From the NCBI GenBank assembly GCA_964020975.1, contig OZ026629.1, positions 46,583,351 to 46,647,350 of the forward strand: a stretch of 64,000 bases of DNA, read 5' to 3'. Below are positions 15,122 through 32,200 of the stretch, piece by piece; position 1 is the first letter of the stretch; each line of letters begins with the position of its first letter. Under the pieces are notes generated by a model. That model saw nothing but the letters and a program-made list of their open reading frames with translations. It was not told the DNA's origin and ran no database searches. The position numbers and the translations under genes are program-made. This DNA is from Hermodice carunculata. Lineage: Eukaryota; Annelida; Polychaeta; Eunicida; Amphinomidae.

Positions 15122-15134
15122 CACACACACACAC
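15065..15134. repeat. (CA)n microsatellite
   Basis: About 35 CA units with one G interruption. Confidence 0.97.
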
Positions 15135-16936
15135 AACTACTGTGGAAAGGTAGCCGAAGGTTATATCTTGTATGGCTAGCCACCGTAAGAATTTTCGCAT
15201 GCATATCATCTACTTATAGTGTGTTTTATACTAAGAGAGAATAACAGTCAGGTCTGGTACATGGGGTAGTAAGACAACAATAATATAAATAGATCTAATG
15301 TTCACGTACAAATGCATCAGCGAGATTCAACACTCCAGCTGGGTGGTCTATAAGCTTTGAGAGAGCTTGGCGCAACCGTTTTTGAATAAAATAAATATAA
15401 CATAATTCAGTGACTCATACAGCTGTACAGTATGAACTAAATAGTCTTAAGAAAAGCCCAGAAACCCAATCAGGGCAAACAAAGTTTATATATATAATTT
15501 GATATGTTGTTTAATACAAGTACTTATATTTGTCAAAGAAAGTAAGACACAGTCCCCATGAAGTTGCTTATTCACGGACTACATGCTAGTCATATCTGCA
15601 GTATATTCATTTTTATTTGGACGGACTTATCAGACTAAATATAATAATAATTATAATTAGGCAACTTAAATGTTACAAGTACCTATGAGAAAAGACCAGA
15701 TACTTTAAATCAATATTGGCTGTATGGAACCAAGATTTTAATCTGTTTTTGAAGACAACTTTACCAGGTGAACATCTAACTTGTTAAGGTATCATGTTAT
15801 ATACCTTTGTACCAACATTTGTTACACTCTGACAAAAGGTATTGGTTCTGCGTGGGGAATTAGGGAGGGAGTTAATGTTACGTAAGTTGTGATCATGAGC
15901 CAATTGCCTATCCCAAAATCCAAAACTGACAGGAGGATTCCTGTTTACCTCCACATATATAAGTAATCCAATATTAAAAAAGTACAGTTTGCCAATAGGC
16001 AATGCCTTAAAAAAATATAAAGAGTTGCTTCGAAAGAGAAGGCGAGAATTCTGCTCAACTTTTTCTGGAGTACAATACGGGGTTGCAGACAGTTATAATT
16101 CAACTGATTGTAAGCTGATCCCCGTGCCTCAATACAATGATATATGTGAGCATGTATCAATGCATAATACAATTGGCGCAATATATGGGAGAATACAAAA
16201 TGACACACTCTCGCTAAGATACCAATTATTTGAGCGATTTTCTTACAAAGTTTTGCTATATGTTCCTGTCAGTCTAGTAACTCATCAATGTGAACACCTA
16301 AATATTTAGTAAATTGCACTTCAGATATGGCTTCATAATTTATTTCGATGACCAGTAAGTCGGAAATCTTTTTGTATTTGGACCGTAAAACAGTAAAATC
16401 TGACTTGGTAAAATTTCATGCAAGTTTACTTTGAACTAGTAAGACAGTTGTTTCATATCTCTATTAGCTTGTTCTGCCAAGGTGTCAATATTACGACCAT
16501 GGTACAATATATTTGTGTTATCAGCAAACAACCTTGCAGTGCCAATAGATGATGAGTTTTGTAGGTCATTAACATACACAAGGAATAGAAGGGGTTCAAG
16601 TATGGATCCTTGTGGTACTCCACAAGGGATTGGGTACTGACCAGATTTGTGGTTACCAATTTGTACAAATTGTTTCCTACCATTAAGATACTTTTTAAAC
16701 CAATTCAGGGGAGTTCTCCTTATGCCATAGTGTTCGAGTTTTGAAAGCAAAATTTCGTCGTTAACAGTATTGAATGCCTTTTCACATCAATAAATACTCC
16801 AAGAAATACATTATTTTACCCGATCTCGTGGCATAAATGACTGATTAGTTCAGCCATTGCTAACTTTGTTCCGTTATTTTTTTTATGAAGCCATACTGCA
16901 GCTTATAGAAGAAATCTATCCTATTCAGAAAATTCA

Positions 16937-17305
16937 CAGTGTTTGTACCGAGACTTGACCAAAATCCGACCTGAATTATCGGAGCAATGCATGTAGGTCT
17001 TTAATTTTACACCCAGCAAATTTCGTCATTTTTACAACCACTTTTAATTACATGTGTATAGAGCCAAAATATTCCAAAGAATTAAAATTTCGCTTACTAA
17101 TAATGGCAGATCTCCACCAGAAAATAATTAGCCTAATTTCATTTAAAAATGCCTAACTTGATATACATTTGGAAAAATTCCAGATTTTTACAAGAAATCC
17201 TACTAAATTGAGCCTTTTCCAGCTTTTCATAAAAAATCCTACTAGATCCTACTTTTTGGTCAAAATTCTACAAAGGTAGGAAAATCCTACTTGGTACAGA
17301 CACTG
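16937..17305. mobile_element. hAT-like MITE nested in the LINE
   Basis: Terminal inverted repeats CAGTGTTTGTACC (left) and GGTACAGACACTG (right) bound a 369-bp insert rich in TCCTACT motifs. AATTCA flanks both sides (16931-16936 and 17306-17311). Without the insert, the LINE protein reads on from LVANGLLN to the IDFFYKLQYGF segment. The CAGTG ends suggest the hAT superfamily, which normally makes 8-bp duplications, so the 6-bp repeat leaves the family tentative. Confidence 0.75.
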
Positions 17306-17460
17306 AATTCAATAACCCGTTGGCGACCAGGCGTTCTAGTAGCTTTGATACTGCCGGTAGTACAGATATAGGTCTAATTCACTACCGCCGCCACCCTTAA
17401 ATATTGGCACCACACGGACTAATTTCATGTTTGATGGTACGTTACCACTGGATATTGACA

Positions 17461-17464
<4 letters not shown>

Positions 17465-17497
<33 letters not shown>
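17465..17497. repeat. (GT)n microsatellite in LINE
   Basis: About 16 GT units inside the LINE fragment. Confidence 0.95.
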
Positions 17498-17498
<1 letters not shown>

Positions 17499-17790
17499 TT
17501 TTATTATACATTGTCTTCAATCTTTTAATACCCGTGGATGTATCAAGTCAGCATTATAAGATTTATTTACATTAGTGCGGTTGAGAAGCAGAAGTTGTTC
17601 TTCTGTAACCGGTTCTATGAATATACTTCCATTAACTCTTGGGCCTGGATAATCAATCATTAATTTTTGTTAGCCATTAAGCTTTATAGCTTCAGTCACC
17701 TATCTGCCTGTATTTGTGAAAAATTCATTGAACTCCTTGCGCATATTTCCATTATCTGCTACCTTTGTAGTAGCATTACCCGCAGGGAGT

Positions 17791-19101
17791 CTATGGTAGG
17801 GACTTCGACAATGTTCCCTGCAAAGCAACCCCTATTTTGAATTATTTCCGAGTGTGACGAGGGCCGCTTGACAGGCAACGCTAAGCGACAATCTCTCCAA
17901 AACACGTTCCCGCTCCATTAGTGGGAATGGTGCACAGTAACAAAACATGTACTTGTCTTTCTGCAGTAAATGTCTTGTTCACGGACCAAGTGGGAAAGCA
18001 AAAACCCGAGATCGTTGACCTAGAGCCGGCCAGACCTGCCACGGCTTATCCATTATCTAAATACAAAGAAACAGGCGTGATGGAAGCTAATTAGACTGTC
18101 ACTAATGTGTATCTTAAACCAATTCGCCTCAGGATTTTTCACAAACTGTACTCAGAAGTCTGAATTGCATCAATCAAGTAGTAGATACGTATCGCAAGTT
18201 TAATACTTCATTGCGCCAAATAATTTGAAGTTTTAACTATTTAACCCCTGGGCAGGGTATTTATATTACATATTAATGGAAGTCTCAGCTCTGGTTTACT
18301 TACATCTCGGGCGTTTCTTTAGAACCTTAATGCTTACATGGTGCATGGCCAGTCCTCTCTAATTTTATAGCCGAGTCACCTGCATCTATGTGATCAGTTT
18401 GACAATTGAGAGTATGTAATTGCTGTCATGTTAGATATGTGCTCACTTTTGGATATTTCTTGATTAAAAATCACCGAAACGGCAGAGATGTATAAAAGTA
18501 AACATGGTAAATATAAATAATTCGTATTCACCCTTTGGCTGAGGACTGTTTCTCATTTGGACTTGTTGATAGAGTTAGAGTGAAAGATACGTGCCATGAG
18601 AAGAAACTGAATGAATTGTTGAAATGTAGCCACAGCTAGGACATTGCAATGGATTGGAACACGACAATGAACAAAGTAAAGTGTATGAAAAAAACGGGTG
18701 CTTCAAGTTAAGGATCAGGTGAAACAGGTGTTGCCTCCACGTAAACCCCTAATAAAACTAGCTAGAATGATAAGCATATGCGCCAGACATCGCTTGAATA
18801 TGAGCAGGCTCAGTGTTTGATCCATCGTTAACAATTATTTGTGTAAATGCAAAATTCGGAAAACTTCCACATATACATAAGGTACACATGGATTTTTCAA
18901 ATCTGTATATGTGTACTGGACAGGATGCCGTTCTTCGGATCAAATAAAGGTACTATATAGAAGAGACTGACTAGTTGATCACTGTTTTTATGTGACCTTT
19001 AAAAGACTATACAGAATAATATATTGTTAATATTTCTTGACATCAGCCAAGTATATGACAATATGCGCATATGAACTGTCACATGACATGCATGGTGTCA
19101 T
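17791..19101. other. No feature recognised
   Basis: Mixed-composition DNA, slightly GC-richer at 17790-18060. No gene or repeat recognised. Confidence 0.35.
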
Positions 19102-19310
19102 ACACCTGTATTACACCAAAGTATACTCTCTGTCAAACACCTGTATAACACCAAGGTATATTATCTGTCAAACAACAGTATTACACCAAGATATACTATC
19201 TGTCAAACAACTGTATTGCACCGAGATATACTATCTTTCAAACACCTGTATTACACCAAGATATACTATCTGTCACACACCTGTATTACACCAAGATATA
19301 CTATCTGAAT
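19102..19310. repeat. 35-bp tandem repeat, six copies
   Basis: Units start with ACACCTGTATTACACC at 19102, 19137, 19172, 19207, 19242 and 19277, with only a few differences each. The 153-codon plus-strand ORF here owes its length to the array. Confidence 0.92.
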
Positions 19311-19919
19311 TCTTTGTCGTGCACATAGTGAATGTAGAGGACCAGATCTGGCGGCTCAAAAAAAAAAAAAAAACAATTTTGGTCTTTTCACAAGGTAGTT
19401 GGTATGACTGCATTGGCGACATGAAGCAAAGCTGCACGGTTATATCAACCCTCTTTGTAAGATTTCCTCTCTGTCACAGCAGCACAAATTTACAATAATG
19501 GCTGCGTATTCAAGATCCACAAACAAAAAAAAATGACTACTCTTGCTGATAACTAGGTTAATAAATGAAAAAAAGTAGTAGTTGCCTGCCTATTAGACTT
19601 TAGACTTCCGTTCCTTAAACATTTGATTGGAGGCTAATTGCAGACATAAAAAGATGAAAAATGAAAGGAAGGAAAAAAACCGTCGCCAAAACAGAGGGCA
19701 AAGCTGTATATTTTCCATTATGTTATTAGTTCGGGTGAAGGTACATGGCAGCAGGTTTCAACAAAGTGGGCTACTGAAGGCGCCACACCTTCAAGCAGCG
19801 GAGATACCTGTTGTGTAATTGACAATTCTCTGTCTGTCAAGCTTTTTGTGCTAACTACAACAGATTTTATATGCGTACCACTACTTTGGTTATGCAATGC
19901 AAACCGTTGGATACATATA

Positions 19920-20097
19920 CAGTGATACCTGCTGTATGCAACCAATGCAGTGAGCAGCCGCACTGCTTTTTGTGGTCACTAAGCTCGGGCATAGGACTCA
20001 ATTTCTTTGTAAAATTTACCTGTGGTGACAGGTCACCTGCTGTATGTGGCCACTTTTTCTTGGCAGAAGGGGTGGCCACATAAAGCAAGTACCACTG
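19920..20097. mobile_element. Tigger/pogo-like MITE flanked by TA
   Basis: The left end CAGTGATACCTGCTGTATG and the right end (inverse complement CAGTGGTACTTGCTTTATG) form imperfect TIRs of about 19 bp. TA dinucleotides flank both sides (19918-19919 and 20098-20099). The CAGTG ends, TA target and 178-bp length fit a Tc1/mariner-pogo type MITE. Confidence 0.7.
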
Positions 20098-20106
20098 TAT
20101 ATACCG

Positions 20107-20107
<1 letters not shown>

Positions 20108-20203
<96 letters not shown>
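20108..20203. repeat. (TA)n microsatellite
   Basis: About 96 bp of pure TA directly beside the MITE at 19920-20097. Confidence 0.97.
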
Positions 20204-20204
<1 letters not shown>

Positions 20205-20698
20205 CTCAGGCTTGGCTTGTTTTCTGAACTGCAAAACAAGGAGGATGTCAAACTCCATATATAATACATTCAACTGTGCAAACGGTGCTTTTGACCTGCG
20301 CTTCCAGGTCTTGGGGTGCTAAAGAACAGTACATATTTACATATATATACATATTTACAGTTTGTGTGTTAGGCTGGGTGCACTTGAAATAGAATTGCTT
20401 GCTTTTGCTTTTGTAACTTTAATATTGAGCTGTAGTTTTTTTTTTGTAATTTTAATATTCAGCTGTAGTTTTTATTTTGTAATTTTAATATTCAGCAGTA
20501 CTTTTTATTTTTTAATTTATGACTGTACTATCGGAAGGCTTAACCAGAAAAAGATTTGCTTCAAAGCATATCTACGTGTGTCTACAAAGGAAAATTGTTG
20601 CCTTGATCATTCAAATTGAAATTGGAAAAGCTACATGACAGAAAACAGGAAATTTCAGAAGAAAACTAGCAAAATGAGGCTCTTGGCATGAATAAAAA
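20204..20698. other. No gene; short direct repeat
   Basis: A TTTTGTAATTTTAATATTCAG unit of about 33 bp is repeated roughly three times near 20408-20500. Nothing else recognised. Confidence 0.5.
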
Positions 20699-20703
20699 CT
20701 TTT

Positions 20704-20755
<52 letters not shown>

Positions 20756-21590
20756 TATGTTTCTTCCTTCCTGCCTTCCTTCCTTCCTTCCTTCCTTCCT
20801 GCATGCATGCATTCATTCATTTATTCATTCATTCATTCGTTCATTTATTTATTCATTTATTTATTTATACTTTTCACTTGAAAATATTGTAAGTAGAAGC
20901 TCCCAACTTGGCATGATTATAACTGCGTACATGAAGACGGGCTTTTATAAAGAGGTTCAACGGGTTTGAAAATTATGCAAATTATGGGCATTTGAAAATC
21001 TAAATCTTGAATATCTTCAAAACTATTATAGACCGGTGCCAGTGCAACTTCAATTCATAGGTTTGTGGCAAGGCATATCTTTGTAATTTACATGTGACCT
21101 CTTAAGGTTAAATGTCAATATCATTATGCCATTTGAAATTTTCTTCCAGCCATAACTCCGTCAATTTGCATCCGGTTTTGACCATGTTGGGCTCAAATTG
21201 TAGATATTGTGATACTGCACATTTTTGTAATATACATGTGACCTCTGACGGTCAAATGTCATGGTCACTTGGATCTTTGAGAGTCTCACCCACCTATAAC
21301 CTGGTCAATTTTCATCCAATTTTAATCATTGGACTCAACTTGTAGGTATTGCAACACTTCATATTTTTGTAATAACACGTAACCCCTTACGGTCAAAGTC
21401 ATTTGATCTTTCAAAGTTTTATCTAACCATAACTTAGTGAATTTTCATCCAATTTTCATCATGTTGAACTCAAATTGTAGCCATTGCAACACTGCATATT
21501 TTTTTAATAAATTAGCATGTGACCTCTTAAGTCAAAGGTCAAGGTTATTTGGCCCTTTGAAATTTTCATCTAGCCAGAACGTGGTCAATT

Positions 21591-22701
<1,111 letters not shown>

Positions 22702-22994
22702 TTTTCATCTGATTTTGGTTCCTGTTAGACTTAAATTGTAGATATTGTAAGACTGTACACTGTAATTCACATGTGACCTCTAAAGTTAAAAGGTTAAGGT
22801 CCTTTGGGCGTTTGGCATTTTCATCTAGCCATAACTTGGTCAATTTTCATCCAGTTTCAGTCATGTCGGGCTCAAATTGTTGGTATTGCCATAAGCATAT
22901 CCAATGAAGAATGAACATAGGTTGTAGCATTTAATATTTACCGCTTTTGAAGGCACACAGACAGATTTGCTTTGAAGCAAATCTTCTTTTCAAG

Positions 22995-23609
22995 TTGTTA
23001 CTTCGAATCCTTTATGGATCACTGCTGGTACAGTGGACACGAGCTGATGACAAAAAGGTTACCATATGGCAGGATAAAAGTGTTAAAAAAAGTATAGACA
23101 CATTTGTTTTAATTTGTTCAGGGCTGTTATGTCTGACGTCAGGGTAAACAATAAATCCTAGTGATGTACATCTACATGTTATTGACGGCTGACTGCTGAG
23201 ATTGTGGCGTGTGGTAGATTTGGTCTGTCACAAATATGTACACCTCTGCCATTGTTGCTCCTAATTTGCATTATTTCTACTTCACTGATAGGGCTACAGA
23301 CTGTTTCGAGATTCTAGCTTTAGCGGCATCCTAGACTTGGCTTGGTCATAGAATTTACTGAATTTACCAATGGACAGCAAAACGACAATTTATCTGTCTG
23401 CTGTGTCGGTTTTGGGGTGGTTCGTCCTGTGGTCAGTGGATGGCATTTATCCAGATGAGCCCTGATCAAAATTCATCTGAACGCTTAGCTCTGGACAAAA
23501 TGATGGTGGCAAGCCTAGGATGTGAAGTGCGAATGGCACATCAACGCATAATGGTTTTTAAGACAGACATTAAACGTTAAAATTTTCAAGTCCCCCTGAC
23601 AGGAAAAAT
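22995..23609. other. No feature recognised
   Basis: Unique-looking sequence between two HINE copies. No coding signature. Confidence 0.35.
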
Positions 23610-23940
23610 CCAAATTCTACGACTTTTGTTAGCGTACACTGGATACATAAAATACAAACCTATGAACTGAAGTTAAAATGGTAAGTACCTCTAACCATAA
23701 TAACTTTGATGATATTCAAGGTTTAAATATTCAAATGGCCCTAGTTTGCTCAATTTCTAAAACTGTCACCTCTTAATAAAAAGCCAGACTTCATGAATGG
23801 ATGTATAATTATACATGTTTGGAGTGTCTGCGTATAATAGTCTTCAAATGAAATGCCGGACCAAAATAAAAAAGAAAGAAAGAGAGAAAGAAAGAAACAA
23901 CGGAAGGAAGAAAATGAAAGACGGCAAGAAAGAAAGAAAA
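23610..23940 (-). mobile_element. HINE-type fragment, copy H4
   Basis: A minus-oriented core piece (ATAACTTTGATGATATTCAAG, then TTCAAATGAAATGCCGGACC) runs into an interrupted AAAG array. The CTAG/hairpin end and the 5' hairpin are absent. Confidence 0.7.
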
Positions 23941-24378
23941 TTGATAGTAAAAAAGAACGGCCCTGTTGGCCCACAGGCAATATTAGCAAAAGGCTTGCAT
24001 GGTATGTTTTCACATACAAGCTTCACGGTAATACTACATGCAAATTTAGACTATACAAGTAATGATGATGATGATGATCCCTTCTATTTATAGTGGAGAT
24101 AGCAACAACAACAGACTGGCCTGCTCATACTAGAAGCAACCAGTTTATTATTTCTGATTCATGCCACCACGCAAACGGCAAAGAATCCCACAGCATGATG
24201 TGTACTGACTGTTGTCCAACAGGCCGCACAGTCAATGATTCATAGCATGCCTGTGATCCACATATACTTTTAGTTGGGGCAACTCTTGTTGGATCTACAT
24301 GCAGAGAATGTAAAGTCGACACATTCCGGAACCTAATACCAAAGTGATTGCACTGTGTTTGTAGAAATGCAAATCAAA

Positions 24379-25198
24379 CTAGAAAAGAAGATTTGCTTCA
24401 CAGCAAATCTGTCTGGATGCCTTCAAAATGAGAATAGTTTGAAATGTTACACTTTGCCATATTGTTCAACATAATATAAATTTCGTGTATTAGCCTAACT
24501 TTTATAAAGTAAAATGGTACAACTTTGGTTCTTGGTTCATTGGATGTGGCCATGTCACAAACTTATAAAAGGAAGTTTGAATGAAACTAGTATCTATTAA
24601 AGTTTAGAAGCTATTCAACGTTTTAATTTTGTGTATTTGCCTAATTTGCTTAAATTGAAAACCTACAACTTTGGTTTATGGTTCACTGGATAGGGCTTTG
24701 CCACAAACCCATAAATTGAAGTTGGAATGACACCTCTATCTATAACAGTTTTGAAGCTATTCAAGATTTACATTTTGCATGTTTACCTCATTTGCATAAA
24801 TAAAAATCCTACAACTTTGGCTCATGGTTCATTGGATGCGGCTTTGCAATAAACCTACATACGGAAGTTGAAATGGCATGTTTATGTATGATAGTTTTGG
24901 AGATATTCAACTTTGAAAGTTTTGAAAGCCCCTTATTAGCATAATTTGAAATTCTACTTAACTTATACTGTCTATTATATTGGCATGTATCACAAACCTA
25001 TATATGCACATTGAAATTTTGATACGGAGCTTTTAAAAGTTTTAATTGACCCTAAAGTTGCATACTTTTAAACATCATGACTATTACAAATGAGATGCAC
25101 AATTACACAGGTTCGGTTAGTCACCATAGCAAGTTTGGTAGTAAAATAGTGCTTAAGAAAATCTCCAGACCAACTTGGTCATGAAGAAGAAAGAAAAG

Positions 25199-25272
<74 letters not shown>

Positions 25273-25472
25273 AGAAAAAGAAAGAAAGAAAGAAAAGCGG
25301 GGGAGAAACGTTTCTGGCGAAAACTGTCACACGTAGAAAACTTTATAAAAACTCAAGGCTTCATGCCTGGAAATAAAATTGTGCCAGGTTTGGAGTTTCT
25401 ACATGTACAAGTTTTCAAATGAAATGTCGGACAAATTTACCTAGTTAGAAAGAAAGAAGAAGGAAAGAAGGA

Positions 25473-25503
<31 letters not shown>

Positions 25504-25512
25504 CGAAAGAAA
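24379..25512 (-). mobile_element. HINE-type element, copy H5 plus an adjoining partial copy
   Basis: In plus orientation it begins CTAG (24379-24382), with a hairpin of arms AGATTTGCT / AGCAAATCT close behind. About five class-A core units follow, then AG/AAAG microsatellites near 25190-25292. A second truncated post-microsatellite segment (25325-25440) and a second AAAG array (to about 25512) follow. TT precedes the CTAG end when read in element orientation. It is the left part of a duplicated locus matching 46937-47790. Confidence 0.8.
25202..25269. repeat. (AG)n microsatellite within H5
   Basis: About 34 AG units. Confidence 0.97.
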
Positions 25513-25524
25513 ATTCCAGTGTTT

Positions 25525-26050
25525 ACTATAACAGTGAAACCTCTCTGCAGTGAGCACCCTTGGGACCAGAGAAAAGTGCCCACTCCTGAGGGGGTCAGTC
25601 CTTCTGGGGAGTATGGATGAGTATGTGTACGTACATTATTCATACATGCACATATATATGTACAGTGTATACAGATTATAATTCAAGGGCATGTGTATAC
25701 AATGCAATACACAACTGTCTTTCTTCCTTTAGTACATAAACAAATTTTAACAGAAGCTGTCGAGAAACATTTACATGTACCTATGAACCAAGACAAACAT
25801 TATGTTGTCTCAGTATTGGCTATTAAGAACAGGCTTCATCTCACTGGTTACAAGAAAACAGAGACATGAAAGTGTCCACTGAGATGACACAAATCCTACC
25901 CTCCTTGGTCGGGCCAACTCAGCTCTCTATGTAGTCTATTTTTAACAGAGGGTACACTCAGGCTTGTTCTGCCTAGAAGTCTGGAGCCTGTGTTCCCTTG
26001 GGACTGATAAGCTCAGCGGACTGACATTGCCTCAGGCAAAACAGGCCAGC
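25525..26050. repeat. Cargo segment shared with 47895-48450
   Basis: About 530 bp that aligns along its length with 47895-48450. Examples are CCAGAGAAAAGTGCCCACTC and AACAGGCTTCATCTCACTGG. By eye identity is high but not perfect. Its left edge (CAGTGAAACCTCTCTGCAG) resembles a Tigger/pogo terminus, so the cargo may itself contain a DNA transposon. No ORF of note. Confidence 0.8.
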
Positions 26051-26337
26051 TGACCTTTGTGCCTATCTGCAATAGTTTGGAAGATATGGAGCTGTTAAAA
26101 TTTTAATTGCCCCGAATTTGATTAATTTTAAACATCATGACTTTTGAAACCCATGTGCTTAATTTCACCGGTAGGTGAGTCACCATGGCAAGTTTGGTGA
26201 TTGTCGGGATAATAGTGTCCGAGAAAAACACCCAACAAATCTGGTCGCAAAGAAAGAAAGGAAGAAAGAAAGAAAGAAGGAAGGAAAGAAAAAAGAATTC
26301 TTGGAAAAACAAAATGTCTGGGTTTGCACCCAGATAT
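26051..26337 (-). mobile_element. HINE-type 5' end, copy H6
   Basis: Core tail (GCAATAGTTTGGAAGATATGG), AAAG array, AAGAATTCTTGG, then the 5' hairpin TGTCTGGGTTTGCACCCAGATAT ending at 26337 and followed by AA (TT in element orientation). It closes the composite locus that begins at 24379. Confidence 0.78.
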
Positions 26338-30469
<4,132 letters not shown>

Positions 30470-30582
30470 CGCCGTCTTTTGGGTCAAACGGTTGCTCCAC
30501 AGTGTTGCCCGGCAGGTTGTGTGAAAGAGCCAGGGTGAAACGCGGCGAACAAGACCATACAACCACCGAAATATGTCAGTCA
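30470..30582 (-). other. Candidate exon with consensus 5' splice site (speculative)
   Basis: On the minus strand a GC-richer block is bounded by an acceptor-like TTGATACTCAG on its right (plus coordinates) and a consensus donor GTAAGT at 30469-30464. One frame is open throughout (SVTDIFRWLYGLVRRVSPWL...), but I recognise no domain. It could be an upstream exon of the LRR gene on the same strand, or chance. Confidence 0.15.
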
Positions 30583-32033
30583 CGCTCTGAGTATCAATAA
30601 AGGTTCAGCTCCAGCAGGAGGCGTGTGCATACCATTAGCAAGCGGGTAATCACTCGGTCACACTTGGCATAGGCGATCCTTCTGTCTGGACACCCTGGCC
30701 AAGACAGCCAGTATCCCGGGCGAGAGTGTTTTTCTTCGTATCACTATCAGCTTCTCCCTGTATCAAGCCAGTGTGCTGCTCGGAAGGCATGAGTCAACTG
30801 GCTGCAAAATTAGTTTTCCTCTGAGACTGCATTGGCTAACTCTTCACAGGCAAGACACATGGAATTGGAAGCGTGCTGAGATTATGCCGACAAACGGTTG
30901 CTGGACAATACAGAACGCACAGTGATCTAAGACCCGGAGTGTTAGATCTTTTCAAATTGGCACCTGAAGGAACATTCTCATTCTTGCTATCTAGTCCCAC
31001 GTGTTAACAATTCTTGTTAAAACTGCGATTGTGTGGTTTGTGCAGGGAGATAATATGGTAAATTAACATTGATTGGTTTCTGCATATGAACAGATCGCCA
31101 TTATAATTTGCACAAGTACTCCCAAACCCAGAGGTCGTATGTATGGATTCGTGAGTCATGATAATTGGATTCAATGTGGGTCATCTTTGATGCTACAGCC
31201 ACACAAATGTGTCTCAAGATTATTTTGTCTTGCTTTTGTACATGATTCTATGTGGCGTTCACAGACGTTGAATAGAGAAGACAACGTAGCGTCACCAACA
31301 TTGTTCCCAGTATAAGTCTGAATCCCAGCATCGTAACAGTCGGGCTGCAGGGGCCAGAGGGGTTAACTGATATTGCCAGTCCTCAATTGTGGCTCAAAAA
31401 CACCATGTGTGATTCATATGAATTGACAAAGATTAATTAGAACTATAAAATGATTCAGAAAATTCACTGGTTATCTCATTATAAAAATGAAATCCGGCCG
31501 TCACACTGTCTGTCCGCCGTTCCGTAAACTTTAGCTTATGAAAGGGGTACGGTCCCCATGATGGTACAAATGACACAGCTTCCAACTAAAGCTGTTTTTC
31601 ATTTTATTTATTCAAATTTAGGAGTGAGGTGACGGTGGTGGTGGGAGTGGGAGTGGAGATGGAACACTGTTTGGTTTTTGAAGTGGTTATATTACGGTTA
31701 AAGGTAAAAGGTAAACATGCCCAGCATCAGCGCACCGGCGTCCACATGGGTCCTGAAAATTATGATTGTTTTCCACTTCACTTTTTATAAAATATTTCTT
31801 GACTTTACTTTTTATAAGATTTAAATGTTTCTTTGACTTCAACTCTTATAACCAGATCTGCTAACAGTACTTAAGTTCACTTGCGCAGTCATTACAGGGA
31901 TACCTATCTTATAATGCAACCTTACATTCGTCATGTGTGAATATGTGACATACCAGATCACGATGTTAATGCAGAGAGACAGCGAGGCTGTTCCCGAGCT
32001 GATTGCAATTTACATGGATGCCAACATTTAAAC
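30583..32033. other. No gene recognised; GC-richer to about 30960
   Basis: 30470-30960 is noticeably less AT-rich than its surroundings. A GGTGGTGGGAGTGGGAGTGG purine stretch lies near 31632-31660. Confidence 0.3.
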
Positions 32034-32200
32034 TGTCATTTCAGTGACAAGTAGTCAAGACCACCAGGGACAACAAAATAATTAACAAAGAATATAGCAA
32101 CAAATGCTCAACTTTGATGAGGGACACACGCCGTAAATTGGTCAAATTTTCAGCTTATTTCAGTGATTGTCCCTGATGATGAGGGACAGTTGGCATTTCT
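32034..32200. repeat. Dispersed repeat, copy 1 (second copy at 39243-39409)
   Basis: Shares long blocks with 39243-39409 in the same orientation, including AGTAGTCAAGAC, CCGTAAATTGGTCAAATTTT and GATGAG(G)GACAGTT. Family unknown. The inverted GTCCCT..AGGGAC near its right end suggests a small MITE. Confidence 0.75.

Larger units (their letters stand above)
15680..17790 (-). mobile_element. 5'-truncated LINE (CR1/Jockey-like reverse transcriptase), degenerate
   Basis: Pieces of one minus-strand reverse transcriptase can be followed from about 17790 down to 15680. They are a linker with VTEEQLLLLNRTNV, then VVPIFKGGGGS, RPISVLPAVSKLLERLV, FYKLQYGFHKKNNGTKLAMAE, GVFIDVK/AFNTVNDEIL (motif A), GVPQGSILEPLLFLVYVNDL (motif B), LFADNTNIL (motif C), the thumb KYLGVHIDELL, LYYALIHAHIYHCIEARGSAY, and the C-terminal FKNRLKSWF block. 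The catalytic FADD is FADN, and frameshifts plus at least one stop are present. It is interrupted by a MITE at 16937-17305 and a (GT)n run at 17465-17497. The endonuclease domain is missing. It is dead and older than the LINE at 44.8 kb. Confidence 0.9.
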
